From the NCBI GenBank assembly GCA_030426845.1, contig JAUHXR010000004.1, positions 1 to 64,000 of the forward strand: a stretch of DNA of 64,000 nt, in the 5' to 3' direction. The translations under genes and the position numbers were made by a program. The notes beneath the pieces were generated by a model. It was given only the letters and a program-made list of their open reading frames with translations. It was not told the DNA's origin and ran no database searches. Below, in pieces: positions 53,526 to 62,431 of this stretch. This DNA comes from Polyangia bacterium. Its GTDB lineage: Bacteria; Myxococcota_A; Polyangia; Polyangiales; Sandaracinaceae. How positions within the stretch are numbered: position 1 is the first letter of the stretch; the number at the start of each line of letters is the position of its first letter.

Positions 53526-54320
53526 TCAGCCGCCGCCGTGCGGCTGGCAGGTGCTCGTCCCGTTGTCGTGATCGCACTCGAGGTCGTTCGCGCACTCGAA
53601 GCGCACGGTGCACGGGCTCCCCACCGGGAGGTCGCCGAGGTCCGGCTCGCAGAGCCCTTGCCCGGGCAGCTCGATGTCGCAGCGCCCCGTGCCGCAGTCG
53701 GCGTCGGTCGCGCACGGGCCGACGGCGACGGGCCCGACGAGGAGCCGGTCGGTCTCCACCACCCCGATGGGCTCGGTGGAGAAGCGCGCGCTCACCGCGA
53801 CCCGCTGCTCCTCGCGCGCCGGGTCGTCCTCCTGCGCGATCTCGCGGACGCGCGTCAGGTCGACCTCGAGGTTGGTGAACATCTCGAGGCACGAGATCGG
53901 GCTGCGGTCCGGGTTGAGGTCGCAGTTGGCGGTGCCATCGGCGCTCGTGAGCGTGGCCGTCGTCCCGTCAGCGCTCACCGGCCCGCGGAACGCGACCCGG
54001 GTGCTCTGGCCGACGAGCATCTTCGGAAGGTTGTAGGCGAGGACGACCTCGTTACCCGCGACCGTCCACTCGACCTCGTCGACGGGGTAGGTCGACACGT
54101 CGGTGCGCTCCGGGACGAAGTACACGCCGTCGAACACGAGCGCGAGGATCTCGGCGGGGCCGGCGTCCGCGCCGGGCGGGCCGGCGTCCGTGGCCCCCGG
54201 CGGGCCGGCGTCCCCGGTCGGCGGCCCCGCGTCGAGCGGGGCGGCGCCGTCGTCGCAGGCTCCGAGCAGGAGGAGCGAGCCCGCGAGGGTGAGGGTGGCG
54301 ATTCGGGTCTGCATCTTCAT
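53526..54320 (-). CDS. Cys-rich lipoprotein co-translated with a regulator
   Basis: A 264-residue lipoprotein: lipobox in AGSLLLLGAC, an Asp-Ala-Gly-Pro linker to about 58, a middle domain with beta-rich composition (DEVEWTVAGNEVVLAYNLPK), and a C-terminal Cys-rich part with the spacing CATDADCGTGRC, then CTVRFECANDLEC, common in myxobacterial surface proteins. Its ATG (54320-54318) overlaps the stop of the upstream regulator (ATGA), so its synthesis follows directly from that transcript. Function unknown; convergent with the Cys-repeat lipoprotein. Confidence 0.8.
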   Translation of the reverse strand: MKMQTRIATLTLAGSLLLLGACDDGAAPLDAGPPTGDAGPPGATDAGPPGADAGPAEILALVFDGVYFVPERTDVSTYPVDEVEWTVAGNEVVLAYNLPKMLVGQSTRVAFRGPVSADGTTATLTSADGTANCDLNPDRSPISCLEMFTNLEVDLTRVREIAQEDDPAREEQRVAVSARFSTEPIGVVETDRLLVGPVAVGPCATDADCGTGRCDIELPGQGLCEPDLGDLPVGSPCTVRFECANDLECDHDNGTSTCQPHGGG

Positions 54321-56113
54321 CGGTCTCCCATGAGCTCACTGATCCGAGGGGCGGCGCGGTAGCGGGTCGCGGGGCCCGCGCCGGAGCGCGTCACGAGGCT
54401 GCGCTCGTGCATCTGCGAGAGGTCGCGCGACATGGTGCGGACCGAGGTCCCGACCCGCCGCGCGAGCTGAGCGACGCTGGCCTGCGGGTCGCGCGAGAGG
54501 GCCTCGAGGGCGCGGCGCCAGCGCTGGGCGCGCTTGCCCGCGCGGGGCATCGCCGGGGCGGGCGCGGCGCGGCGCGGCTCCGGCGCGAGGCGCCCCGGTC
54601 GGACGACCTCTACGCCGTCGCGCAGGGCGTACTCGCCCGCGTCGGTCCGAACCCAGGCGGCCGCCCGCCCGAGCGCGCTGCGGAGGCGCGAGACGGACGT
54701 CTTGATCACGGAGTCGTGTCGGTCCGGGCTGTAGACGCGGATGCCCCAGACCGCGGCGAGCAGGGCCTCGCGCGTGCCCTCGCCGCGCGCGATGGCTTCG
54801 AGCACCTCGCGGGTCCGCGGCGAGAGCCCGGGGAGCCGCTCGAGGTTGCCGCGGTCCTCCACCAGCAGCATGTCGTCGAAGAGGTGCACGCGCTGGCCAG
54901 GCGCGCGTCCACCGAGCTCGGGCAGCAGGCCGAGCATCCCGGCGCGGATCGCGGCGTGGACCGAGCCCTGGGCGGCGGCGCAGCGCGCGGCGGTCGCCTC
55001 GTCGCCGTCGGCCACCGTGAAGCCGGTCGCGCGCCCGTGGATCGCGAGCCAGGCCCGGGCGCGGTAGAGCCCCGCGTCGTCGGCGAGCGACTCGAGCCAC
55101 GCGGCGGCCTCCGCCGTGGCCGCTTCGTCCTGGCGCCACTCGGCCAGCCCGAGCGCGAGCGCGGCGACCTCCGCCTCGAGGGTGACGTCGCGATCCTCGG
55201 GGAGCCGCTCGCGCGCCCGGGCCACGTGCGGCTCGGCCGCGTCCCAGCCCTCCGTCGCCCGGGCGACGTGGGCCCGCGCGCACGCGAGGACGACCTCCGC
55301 GCGCGCGTCGCCGGCGCACAGCGGCTCGAGCTGTTCGACCGCGTCGCGCGCCGCGTCGCTCCGGCCCGCCCACGCGAGCCGCGGCGCGAGCTCGCCGAGG
55401 ATCAGGCGACGCGAGTAGCCGTCCTCGGCGCGCTCGCTCGCGAGGCGCGCCTCGAGGATCGCGATGCCCTCGGGGAGCGAGGCGATCGAGGCGCGCGCGA
55501 CGTCGAGCGAGATCGCGATCGCCTGGGCGTTGGACTGCAGCCCCAGGGTCAGCGCCTGCTTCTGCGCGCGCCCCAGGACGACGAGGCCCTCGTGGAACCG
55601 ACCGCGCCGCAGCAGCAAGTGGCCGCGCATGTCGTTGGCGAGGAGCTGGCCGTAGGCGAAGCGCGCGGCCTGCGCGTTGCGGAGCGCGTGCGTCGTGGAC
55701 TGCTCGGCGCGTCGGTAGTCCGACGCGAAGTAGTGGCAGCAGGCGACGCCCTGCAGGAGCAGGCTCCGGCCCCAGCGATCGCGCTCGGGGCGGCTCTCGC
55801 GCTCGGCCCGCGCGATGGTGGCGCGGCCGCGTGCGATGTCGCCGGCCCGGCAGTGCGCGACGGCGAGGAAGAACCCGGCCGCGGCCACCGTCCGCGCGGC
55901 CTCCGCCGAGCCGTCGCGCTTCACCGTCTCGAGGAGCAGCTCGGCCTCCACGACGCGGCCGACGAAGCTCAGCGCGCCGATCGCGAAGGCGGTGTCGACG
56001 TCCGCCGCGCCGCCCGCCGGAGAGTCGATCGTGCGCGCGAGGACGTCGGTGTAGCGACCCGCGTAGAACGCGCGCGCCACCTCCGTCTCGCCGACTGTCC
56101 ACCGCTCCGTCAT
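54317..56113 (-). CDS. TPR-type regulator with two DNA-binding domains
   Basis: A 598-residue soluble protein. Residues about 10-400 are TPR-like helical repeats (AFAIGALSFVGRVVEAELLL, LLQGVACCHYFASDYRRAEQ). Residues about 405-495 form an OmpR/PhoB-type winged helix (GLSPRTREVLEAIARGEGTR, HDSVIKTSVSRLRSALGRAA). The last 75 residues hold a second HTH (VAQLARRVGTSVRTMSRDLS, of the DeoR/ArsR-like kind). There is no receiver domain, so the signal probably enters through the repeats. It ends in an ATGA overlap with the lipoprotein gene, its likely co-expressed partner. ATG 56113. A strong inverted repeat lies just upstream. Confidence 0.82.
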   Translation of the reverse strand: MTERWTVGETEVARAFYAGRYTDVLARTIDSPAGGAADVDTAFAIGALSFVGRVVEAELLLETVKRDGSAEAARTVAAAGFFLAVAHCRAGDIARGRATIARAERESRPERDRWGRSLLLQGVACCHYFASDYRRAEQSTTHALRNAQAARFAYGQLLANDMRGHLLLRRGRFHEGLVVLGRAQKQALTLGLQSNAQAIAISLDVARASIASLPEGIAILEARLASERAEDGYSRRLILGELAPRLAWAGRSDAARDAVEQLEPLCAGDARAEVVLACARAHVARATEGWDAAEPHVARARERLPEDRDVTLEAEVAALALGLAEWRQDEAATAEAAAWLESLADDAGLYRARAWLAIHGRATGFTVADGDEATAARCAAAQGSVHAAIRAGMLGLLPELGGRAPGQRVHLFDDMLLVEDRGNLERLPGLSPRTREVLEAIARGEGTREALLAAVWGIRVYSPDRHDSVIKTSVSRLRSALGRAAAWVRTDAGEYALRDGVEVVRPGRLAPEPRRAAPAPAMPRAGKRAQRWRRALEALSRDPQASVAQLARRVGTSVRTMSRDLSQMHERSLVTRSGAGPATRYRAAPRISELMGDR

Positions 56114-56137
56114 CGCAGGTCTAGGTGTGGGTTACAA

Positions 56138-56182
56138 ATCACGCCAGATCGAGCCACGTGAGGTTACGTGAGTTGGCGTGAT
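56138..56182. promoter_or_regulatory. Operator-like inverted repeat before the regulator
   Basis: A perfect 9-bp inverted repeat (ATCACGCCA at 56138-56146 and TGGCGTGAT at 56174-56182) with centres about 36 bp apart. Between the arms there is a CACGTG palindrome (56155-56160) and a second TTACGTGA element (56164-56171). It sits 25-69 bp upstream of the regulator ATG (56113), a position that fits autoregulation. The upstream part (56130-56140) is notably A/T-rich for this genome, as in a promoter. Confidence 0.55.
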
Positions 56183-56256
56183 CCGGGCGACGGACGAGCG
56201 CCGGCCTTTGTGCGACGGGGACGTGCGGAGGTAGATGCGCGGGCCTCTCGCGCCGT

Positions 56257-57525
56257 TCAGCTCGCCTCGAACGTCATGCCGGCCGCCCGCAGGCGCTCGA
56301 CGAGGTGCATCCCGAAGGCGACCGACGGGGTGAGCACGCCGCCGGGCCCGCCGAGCGCCTCGCGATCGAGCGCGAGCGAGAGCGCGGACTCCGAGAGCAT
56401 CACCGCGGTGGAGCCGTAGCCCGGGTCCTTGTCGCCGCGGACCTGGCCGCGCACCACGAAGCGGCGCCCCTCGAGGTCGTGGCCGAGCCCGAGCAGCCGG
56501 ACCACGAAGAAGCCGCGCTCGCGGGCCTCTCGGCTCGGCCCTTCGCCGGGCTGGGGCAGCTTGCGCTGCAGGAGCGGGCGGGTGAGCGGGAGCGCGACGC
56601 CGAGGCCGAACGCGCCCATGCCGCCGGTGACCGCGACCGCGCGCGCGAGGCCGCGGGGGCCCTTGCCGGTGCTCATGACCTCGGAGTAGCGGAACCCCTC
56701 ACCCCACGGCCGCCCGCGGAGCGCGTGGCCGCGGCGGACGACCCGCGTGTTGATCGCGGCCATGAGGAACGGCGCGGTCCACATGCCGAGGTCGCGATCG
56801 AAGCGGACGCCGCGCTGGTCGGGGCCGTCCGGGCCGCCGCGCTTCGGGTCGGGGTCGAGCGCGTAGGGGTTGCCGAAGACCCTCCGGATGGACGGGTCCT
56901 CCTTCATCTCCTCGAACATGTGGAACATGCTCGCGAGGGTCCCGCCGCTGAACGCGCCGGAGGTCTCGCCGGCGAAGAACTTCACCTCGCGCGCGTAGGT
57001 CCCGTAGCGCGTCTTGGCGGCCTCCTGGACCATCAGCGTGCCGAGGTCGCTGGGGATCGAGTCGTAGCCGCAGCAGCACACGATGCGCGCTCCGGTCTCG
57101 ACCGCGCGCTCGTGGTGGCGGTCGATCGTGCGGCGCACGAACTGGTTCTCGCCCGTGAGGTCGCAGTAGTCCGTGCCGGCCTCGACGCAGGCGGCCACCA
57201 CCTCCGCGCCGTACTTCGCGTAGGGGCCGACCGTGGTCACGAGGGCCGAGGTGCGCGCCGCGATCCGGTCGAGCGCCTCGCGGTCCGTGCTGTCGGCCAC
57301 GAGCAGCTCGAGCTCGGCCGCGCGCGCGTGCACGCGGGTGAGCTCGTCTCGGACCCGGGCGAGCTTCGTCTCGCTCCGTCCCGCCAGCGCGAGGCGCAGG
57401 TCCGAGTCGCCGTAGCGCTCGAGGAGGTACTCCGCGACGAGCTGCCCGGTGAACCCGGTGGCCCCGTAGAGCACGAGGTCGAGCGGGCGGGAACGATCGC
57501 GGCGCGGAGAGTCGGGGTCGGTCAC
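56257..57525 (-). CDS. Saccharopine-dehydrogenase-like oxidoreductase
   Basis: A 422-residue protein of the saccharopine dehydrogenase/trans-acting enoyl reductase family. The Rossmann nucleotide-binding start is DLVLYGATGFTGQLVAEYLL, followed by LRLALAGRSETKLARVRDEL and VVTTVGPYAKYGAEVVAA; the family-typical segment CDLTGENQFVRRTIDRHHERA follows. A later helical region contains GGMGAFGLGVALPLTRPLLQ and a C-terminal beta domain. Bacterial members reduce polyketide or fatty-acyl chains in mycobacteria, but most are unassigned. GTG 57525 is chosen at the start of the Rossmann fold. Divergent from the SGNH-like gene with 126 bp between starts. Confidence 0.85.
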   Translation of the reverse strand: MTDPDSPRRDRSRPLDLVLYGATGFTGQLVAEYLLERYGDSDLRLALAGRSETKLARVRDELTRVHARAAELELLVADSTDREALDRIAARTSALVTTVGPYAKYGAEVVAACVEAGTDYCDLTGENQFVRRTIDRHHERAVETGARIVCCCGYDSIPSDLGTLMVQEAAKTRYGTYAREVKFFAGETSGAFSGGTLASMFHMFEEMKEDPSIRRVFGNPYALDPDPKRGGPDGPDQRGVRFDRDLGMWTAPFLMAAINTRVVRRGHALRGRPWGEGFRYSEVMSTGKGPRGLARAVAVTGGMGAFGLGVALPLTRPLLQRKLPQPGEGPSREARERGFFVVRLLGLGHDLEGRRFVVRGQVRGDKDPGYGSTAVMLSESALSLALDREALGGPGGVLTPSVAFGMHLVERLRAAGMTFEAS

Positions 57526-57651
57526 CGGCCAGGTTCTTCGGCACGCGGCCCGCCGCGTCAACCGCCTTCGCGGCCTCGCGCGCTCGGCGCAGCCGGCCCG
57601 GTGGACAGGCCGCGCGCCGGATCCGATCCTCGAGCCGCGATCACTGCGCCC

Positions 57652-58989
57652 ATGGCCGACTCCGACCCGACTCCCGCGCGCCCGTCCGCGCCCTCGCGAC
57701 GCGCTGCGTGGCGCCGCTGGGCGAAACGCCTGCTCGGGGTCGCGCTCGCCGTCGCGCTCACCGAGATCGGCGCGGCTGGCGTCTATCTCGTCCAGCGAGG
57801 GGAGGGCTTCTCCTACGCCGCGATGCGCGCGCGCCGCGCCGCCCTCGAGGCGCCGACGGACGAGCCGCCCGCGCGGGACGGCGCGCAGGCCCAGGCGCGC
57901 GCGCTCCGCCCCGAGCTCGACGAGCAGGCGCTCCACCCCTTCGTTGGCTTCCTCAACGATCCGACGGGTGACCCGTGGGCCGCGTCCCCGCCCTATGCGC
58001 ACGCCGCGCGCCTCTTCGAGGACGGGCCGCCGGGCACGCTGCGGGTGCTCGTCGTCGGCGGATCGGTGGCGGGGCAGGTCCGCGACCAGGGCGACGAGGC
58101 GCTGCGCGCCGCCATCGCGCAGGGGCCCTTCGAGGGCCGCGAGGTCGAGGCCGTGTCGCTCGCGGTCGGCGGGTACAAGCAGCCGCAGCAGCTCGCGCTC
58201 GTCGCCTACCTCCTCTCGGCGGGCGCTCGGTTCGACGTCCTGATCAACATCGACGGGTTCAACGAGGCCGTCCTGCCCTGGACCGACAACGCGCAGGCCG
58301 GCGTCTATCCGCTCTATCCGCGGTGGTGGGACCTGCGGCTCGCGAGCGTCGACGAGCCCGAGACGCTCGCCCGGGTCGGGGCGATCCAGGTGTATCGCGA
58401 CCTGCGCCGATCGGCCGCGCAGGCCGTGGACGGCTCCCCGCTGCGGCTCAGCGTCACCGCGAACGTCGCGTGGGACGCCCTCGACCGCTGGGCCGAGCGC
58501 CGCGTCTACGAGCGCACCCGCGCGCTCGCGCGCGACCGTGAGGCCCGCTCGTACCAGCGCGCCGGGCCGCCGGGGCCGCGCGATCGCGACGCCACGCTCG
58601 CGCTCGCGGCGGACAACTGGGCGCGCTCGTCCATCCTGATGCACCGGATCGCCTCGCAAGAAGGGTTTCTCTATATCCACGTGCTCCAGCCCAATCAGTA
58701 CCTCGAGGGGACCAAGCCCCTGAGCGACGAGGAGCGCCGCCTCTACCTCGACCTCGAGGGCGACTACGGCCAGACGGCGCCGCTCGGCTACGCGCAGCTC
58801 CTCGCGCGGGCGCCCCGGCTCCGCGAGGTGGGGGTGCGGTTCCACGACCTGACGCGGCTCTTCGCCGACGAGCCGGCCACCGTCTACGCCGACACGTGCT
58901 GCCACTTCAACGCGCACGGCGTCGACCGGCTCGCGACGCGGATCGGCGAGCTCGTCGCGGCCGATGCGGCGGAGGCCGGCGCGCGCTGA
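57652..58989 (+). CDS. Membrane-anchored SGNH-hydrolase-like protein
   Basis: A 445-residue protein. A short basic cytoplasmic N-terminus and one helix (LLGVALAVALTEIGAAGVYL) are followed by a large extracytoplasmic domain with SGNH/GDSL features: the first block VLVVGGSVAGQV (GGS in place of GDS), block III-like LINIDGFNEA, and the terminal D-x2-C-H motif DTCCHFNAHGVDRLA. SGNH enzymes are esterases or acyltransferases on sugars and lipids. Ser and His are in place, so it could be active. ATG 57652. The next gene (59101) is 111 bp downstream. Confidence 0.8.
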   Translation: MADSDPTPARPSAPSRRAAWRRWAKRLLGVALAVALTEIGAAGVYLVQRGEGFSYAAMRARRAALEAPTDEPPARDGAQAQARALRPELDEQALHPFVGFLNDPTGDPWAASPPYAHAARLFEDGPPGTLRVLVVGGSVAGQVRDQGDEALRAAIAQGPFEGREVEAVSLAVGGYKQPQQLALVAYLLSAGARFDVLINIDGFNEAVLPWTDNAQAGVYPLYPRWWDLRLASVDEPETLARVGAIQVYRDLRRSAAQAVDGSPLRLSVTANVAWDALDRWAERRVYERTRALARDREARSYQRAGPPGPRDRDATLALAADNWARSSILMHRIASQEGFLYIHVLQPNQYLEGTKPLSDEERRLYLDLEGDYGQTAPLGYAQLLARAPRLREVGVRFHDLTRLFADEPATVYADTCCHFNAHGVDRLATRIGELVAADAAEAGAR

Positions 58990-59100
58990 GGCGGCTTCAC
59001 CCTCGGCTCGCCTCGTACACTGTACGATTCGTTGGCTGCCGACCCCGCGCGGCGGCTGGTAGTCCCGAGCTCCCGCAATCGAACGGAAAGGGGACTCGGG

Positions 59101-59334
59101 ATGAAGAAGACGCTTGCAACGCTGGCCCTCACCGCCGCGCTCGTCGGGGTGGGGCTCGTCTCTGCGCCCGCGGCGCACGCGATCCGCGTGGACTGCCAGG
59201 GCGACGGCTGGTCGTGGTGGGGTGAGGTGCCCTCGAGCATGGAGGCCGCGCGGATGGGGCTCCGCTGCGAGTCGCAGGGAGGCCAGCACGAGTACTCCTT
59301 CTCGCTCTGGGAGATGATCTTCGGGGTGGAGTGA
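59101..59334 (+). CDS. Small secreted protein, 77 aa
   Basis: A short exported protein: signal peptide MKKTLATLALTAALVGVGLV (cleavage after APAAHA) and a mature part of about 50 residues with two Cys and four Trp (GDGWSWWGEVPSSMEAARMG). No family is recognised. The ATG at 59101 follows a purine-rich stretch (AAAGGGGACTCGGG) a few bases ahead. It ends 4 bp before the next gene start, so the two are probably co-transcribed. Confidence 0.65.
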   Translation: MKKTLATLALTAALVGVGLVSAPAAHAIRVDCQGDGWSWWGEVPSSMEAARMGLRCESQGGQHEYSFSLWEMIFGVE

Positions 59335-59338
59335 GCCG

Positions 59339-60046
59339 GTGCGCTTTCGACACGTCCTCGGTACGGCGCTCGCGCTCGTCGCGGCGGTCGCGCTGTTCGT
59401 CGGCCTCGGCCTCGACCCCGGGGGCGGCTCCGGGGGTGGGCCTTCGCTCGCCCCCGGAGCTCGAGGCGCGCCCTCCGCGTCCCGCGACCGGCGCGCGCGA
59501 GAGGACGCGCTCGACCGCGCGATCGGGCGCCTGTTCGGGGCGCGCGAAGTCGGGCCGAGCGAGGTCGAGCCGAGCGACGAGGTCCTCGAGGCCGAGCGCG
59601 CCGAGGTCCTGCGCCAGCTCACCGGCGCGTCGAGGACCCCCGCGCAGCGTCGCGCGGCGATCGGGCGCCGCATCCGCGTCCTGGCCCCCGCGGGATCCAC
59701 GGCCACGGCCCAGCTCGAGCCGGAGCAGGTGCTGGCCGCGCTGCGGGAGGTGCGAGCCGAGGTCCGCGGCTGCGTCGAGCGGGCGGGCGGGCTCGCGGCC
59801 CTGGGCCTCACAGCTCACGGCGACGCGGCCGACGGCGACGCCGGCGTCCCCGCCGCGCCGGTGGTGACGACCTTCGCGTTCGACGACGACGGCCGCGTCG
59901 ACCCGACCTCGCTCGTCAGCGACCCGCCGCTGCCGCCCGCGCTCGAGCGCTGCTGGCACGACACGGTCGCGGCGGCCCCGTTCCCCGCCGGCCCGCGCGG
60001 CGGGGTGGTGGAGCTGCAGATGGGCGCGCCCAGCCCCCGCTCTTGA
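59339..60046 (+). CDS. Membrane-anchored protein with AgmX-like C-terminus
   Basis: A 235-residue protein: an N-terminal signal-anchor (ALALVAAVALFVGLGL), a Gly/Ala/Pro-rich linker, a helical middle (DEVLEAERAEVLRQLTGAS) and a C-terminal domain with the AgmX-like pattern of beta strands and two Cys (LREVRAEVRGCVERAGG, VTTFAFDDDGRVDPTSLVSD, ALERCWHDTVAAAPFPAGP). This module recurs in myxobacterial envelope proteins. GTG 59339, 4 bp after the small secreted protein, suggests an operon. It converges with the MYXO-CTERM lipoprotein. Confidence 0.65.
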   Translation: MRFRHVLGTALALVAAVALFVGLGLDPGGGSGGGPSLAPGARGAPSASRDRRAREDALDRAIGRLFGAREVGPSEVEPSDEVLEAERAEVLRQLTGASRTPAQRRAAIGRRIRVLAPAGSTATAQLEPEQVLAALREVRAEVRGCVERAGGLAALGLTAHGDAADGDAGVPAAPVVTTFAFDDDGRVDPTSLVSDPPLPPALERCWHDTVAAAPFPAGPRGGVVELQMGAPSPRS

Positions 60047-60055
60047 GCTCGTGCG

Positions 60056-62185
60056 TCATCGCCGTCGGCGTCGCCGCGCGACCGCCAAGGCCAGCGCGAT
60101 CAGCGCGAGGCCGACGGGGCTCCATCGCGATCGCGACGGCGCCGCGTGGCAGCTGCACCCTTCGCCCGCGGTCGGGGGGCGCTCGGTCGAGCCCGCGTCG
60201 ATCGGCCCGCTCGGCGCGCCGGCGTCCGCGTTCACTCCGCCGTCGCCGTCCGGCCCCGGCTCGGTCGGCTCGGTCACCGGCTCGGGGGGCGGGGGCGGCG
60301 CGCCGTCGCGTCGCCGCCAGAGGCCGAGCAGGTCCACCACCACGTGGGCGCGCGTCGAGGTCGTCAGGCACGCGCGGCGGCTGGTCCCGAGGTCCGTCGT
60401 GACGAGGGTCGCGCGCGTGTCGACGTCGAAGTTGTGCGCAGAGGTGGCCGGAGGCGCACCCCGCTCGCACGCGTAGGCGATGAGGTGTCCCGGTCCGTCG
60501 GCCTCGATCGTCGCGACGTTCAGCGCAGCGGCCCACCCGTTCTCGGGCATGCCCGACGCCTCACCGAGCGGCAGCTCGATCTCCTGATGCGCGGCGAGCC
60601 GGTTCTCGAAGTAGACGCCGCTCCGGGTGTCGACGAGCCGCCGCGGGGTCAGCGCCTGGTACTCGAGCAACCCGTCGGGCGAGAACCACCCGAGCGCGTC
60701 GATGACGAGGTGCATCGTCTCGTTCGGTCGAACGCAGAGCATCCCGTCGTCGGCGAGCGCGGTCACGAGCTGGGCCGACGCGATCTCGCCGGCCCTCAGG
60801 TTCACGTTCGAGGTCTCGGGATCGGCGCCGCAGGGGAACACGGCGACGTGCGCGTTGGCCGGCGGACGGAGCGCCGCGATCGTGCCCAGCATCCCGGTCG
60901 TCCCCGCGGGCGCGCCGACGTCGATCGGCGTCACCTCACCGCCGGGCACCGTCGCGCCGAGCGAGCGGCTGTCGTAGACGCGCGTCGGATCGATCAGCTC
61001 GAGGCCATCGCCGTACTCGCCCATCGTCGCGTAGAGGTCGCCGATCAGATCGACGCGCGAGCTCTGGAACACGGTGAGCGAGCCGCCGCCGAGCGGGCTC
61101 GGCACGAGGTTGGCGCGCACGCTCGCGTAGTTGAGGTTCGACGTGCCGGGTCGCGTTGCGCCCGTCGGGAAGACGCTGAGGTGCCCGGCCTCGGTGGGCA
61201 CCGCGGCGAGGTTCAGCCAGACGCCGGTCACCGACGCGTCGAGGCCCGCGCGCCAGGTCAGCTCGCGCGCGGCGTCGTCCCAGGTCAGCCCGCTCATCGA
61301 GGCGCGCGTGTCGAACATGCGGTCGGGCCCGGTGAAGGTCAGGCGACCCGGGTCGCCGACCGGCGCGATGCCGGGGAGCGCGCGGCCCGCGACGGGCACG
61401 GCGCGTGGCGGCTCGGGGATCCCGCAGCGCGGCGCAGGGCCACCGAGGCACTGCTGGCCGGACGCACCGCAGTCGGTGCGCGCGCAGTCCGCGCCGACCA
61501 GCGTCGCACCCTCGCAGGCCACCGCGCACATCGTGCCGGGCGGGCCGACGGTGAAGAAGGGCGTGGTCCGCGCGGCGCCCGCGACCGACAATTCGATGTG
61601 CAGGTGGTTGGTGTGGGGATCGCCGCCGAGCGTGCCGAAGCCGCGCTCCCCGTTCCAGAAGGTGTGGTCCCAGATCACGCGCTGGATGCCGATGTACTCG
61701 GCGTGCTCCACGAGGAAGTTCGCGACCTCGTCGCCGACCGTGTTGTCGGCGCCGCCGCCCGAGGCGTAGGGCACGCCGAGATCGATCGCGCGGCCGATGG
61801 CGTGGACCGACAGGTAGTCGCGCCGGTTGCTGTTCTGCCGGCAACAGTAGGTGCCGGAGTTCCCGACGTCGGGGAAGCGGGCGAGCAGGTACTCGCGCAG
61901 CTCGTGGGTGCCGGGGTGGGCCGGCGTGCAGGCGGGGTGGACGCACGAGCAGGTGAACGGGTTGGTGGAGCCGCACGAGCCGGCGGGCCGGACGGGTGGG
62001 GGGTCCACCACCGGCACGAAGTGACCGACCGCGATCGCCTGCACGCGAGGGGGCGCGACCCACGGCCCCGGCACGGCCACGGCGGAGGAGCTGACGCCGG
62101 GGGGCTCGGTCAGGACGCAGCCCGTGAGGGTGAGGGCCGCCAGGGACGCGGAGAGCATCGGCGCGAGAGTCGGAGCGAGGCGCAT
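60056..62185 (-). CDS. Lipoprotein with M15-like domain and MYXO-CTERM tail
   Basis: A 709-residue lipoprotein. The lipobox is LAALTLTGC (Cys near residue 23). Residues about 65-200 resemble an extensin/DD-carboxypeptidase-like (M15) zinc domain: the first His in LSVHAIGRAIDLG, then Asp, and the second His pair in PHTNHLHIELSV. A 400-residue beta-rich region follows (repeats of the AHVAVFPCG/GHLSVFPTG type), then a Pro/Asp-rich linker and a C-terminal MYXO-CTERM-like tail: Cys motif GCSCHAAPS, helix PVGLALIALALAVA, poly-Arg. MYXO-CTERM proteins are anchored at the surface by a rhombosortase-like system. A second in-frame ATG lies 12 bases upstream (62197) and is equally possible. Confidence 0.8.
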   Translation of the reverse strand: MRLAPTLAPMLSASLAALTLTGCVLTEPPGVSSSAVAVPGPWVAPPRVQAIAVGHFVPVVDPPPVRPAGSCGSTNPFTCSCVHPACTPAHPGTHELREYLLARFPDVGNSGTYCCRQNSNRRDYLSVHAIGRAIDLGVPYASGGGADNTVGDEVANFLVEHAEYIGIQRVIWDHTFWNGERGFGTLGGDPHTNHLHIELSVAGAARTTPFFTVGPPGTMCAVACEGATLVGADCARTDCGASGQQCLGGPAPRCGIPEPPRAVPVAGRALPGIAPVGDPGRLTFTGPDRMFDTRASMSGLTWDDAARELTWRAGLDASVTGVWLNLAAVPTEAGHLSVFPTGATRPGTSNLNYASVRANLVPSPLGGGSLTVFQSSRVDLIGDLYATMGEYGDGLELIDPTRVYDSRSLGATVPGGEVTPIDVGAPAGTTGMLGTIAALRPPANAHVAVFPCGADPETSNVNLRAGEIASAQLVTALADDGMLCVRPNETMHLVIDALGWFSPDGLLEYQALTPRRLVDTRSGVYFENRLAAHQEIELPLGEASGMPENGWAAALNVATIEADGPGHLIAYACERGAPPATSAHNFDVDTRATLVTTDLGTSRRACLTTSTRAHVVVDLLGLWRRRDGAPPPPPEPVTEPTEPGPDGDGGVNADAGAPSGPIDAGSTERPPTAGEGCSCHAAPSRSRWSPVGLALIALALAVARRRRRR

Positions 62186-62335
62186 GGCGCGGCCCATGTG
62201 CAGACCGCATACCAGCCCGCGCGCCGACGCTTCCGCGCGCTCGCGGGCCGGCTGGAGCGCGCGCGGCTCCGCGGGGCGGCGGCGTGGCGCGGTCGTGGAG
62301 CGTGACGCGTTCCCCGTCGAGCGTCATGCGCGCGT

Positions 62336-62431
62336 GGTCCGCCGCCCGGTCCGCCGCGAGGTCCGCCGCGAGGTCAGCCGCGAGGTCAGCCGCGAGGTCC
62401 GCCGCGAGGTCCGCCGCGAGGTCAGCCGCGT
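62336..62431. repeat. Eight-unit 12-bp tandem repeat
   Basis: Eight 12-bp units. The first (62336-62347) is degenerate (ends GCCC). Units 2, 3, 6 and 7 are GGTCCGCCGCGA; units 4 and 5 are GGTCAGCCGCGA; unit 8 (62420-62431) is GGTCAGCCGCGT. The pattern of paired C- and A-type units is regular. The A-type bears a TCA, which read leftwards is a TGA stop. Confidence 0.9.

Noticed and set aside
56257-59811. A 1184-residue minus-strand open frame
   Set aside because: The upstream part is antisense to the SGNH-like and later genes with no motif; only the saccharopine-dehydrogenase-like C-terminal 422 residues are supported.
62336-62431. Possible CRISPR array
   Set aside because: Units are 12 bp, directly adjacent and without spacers, so this is a simple tandem repeat.
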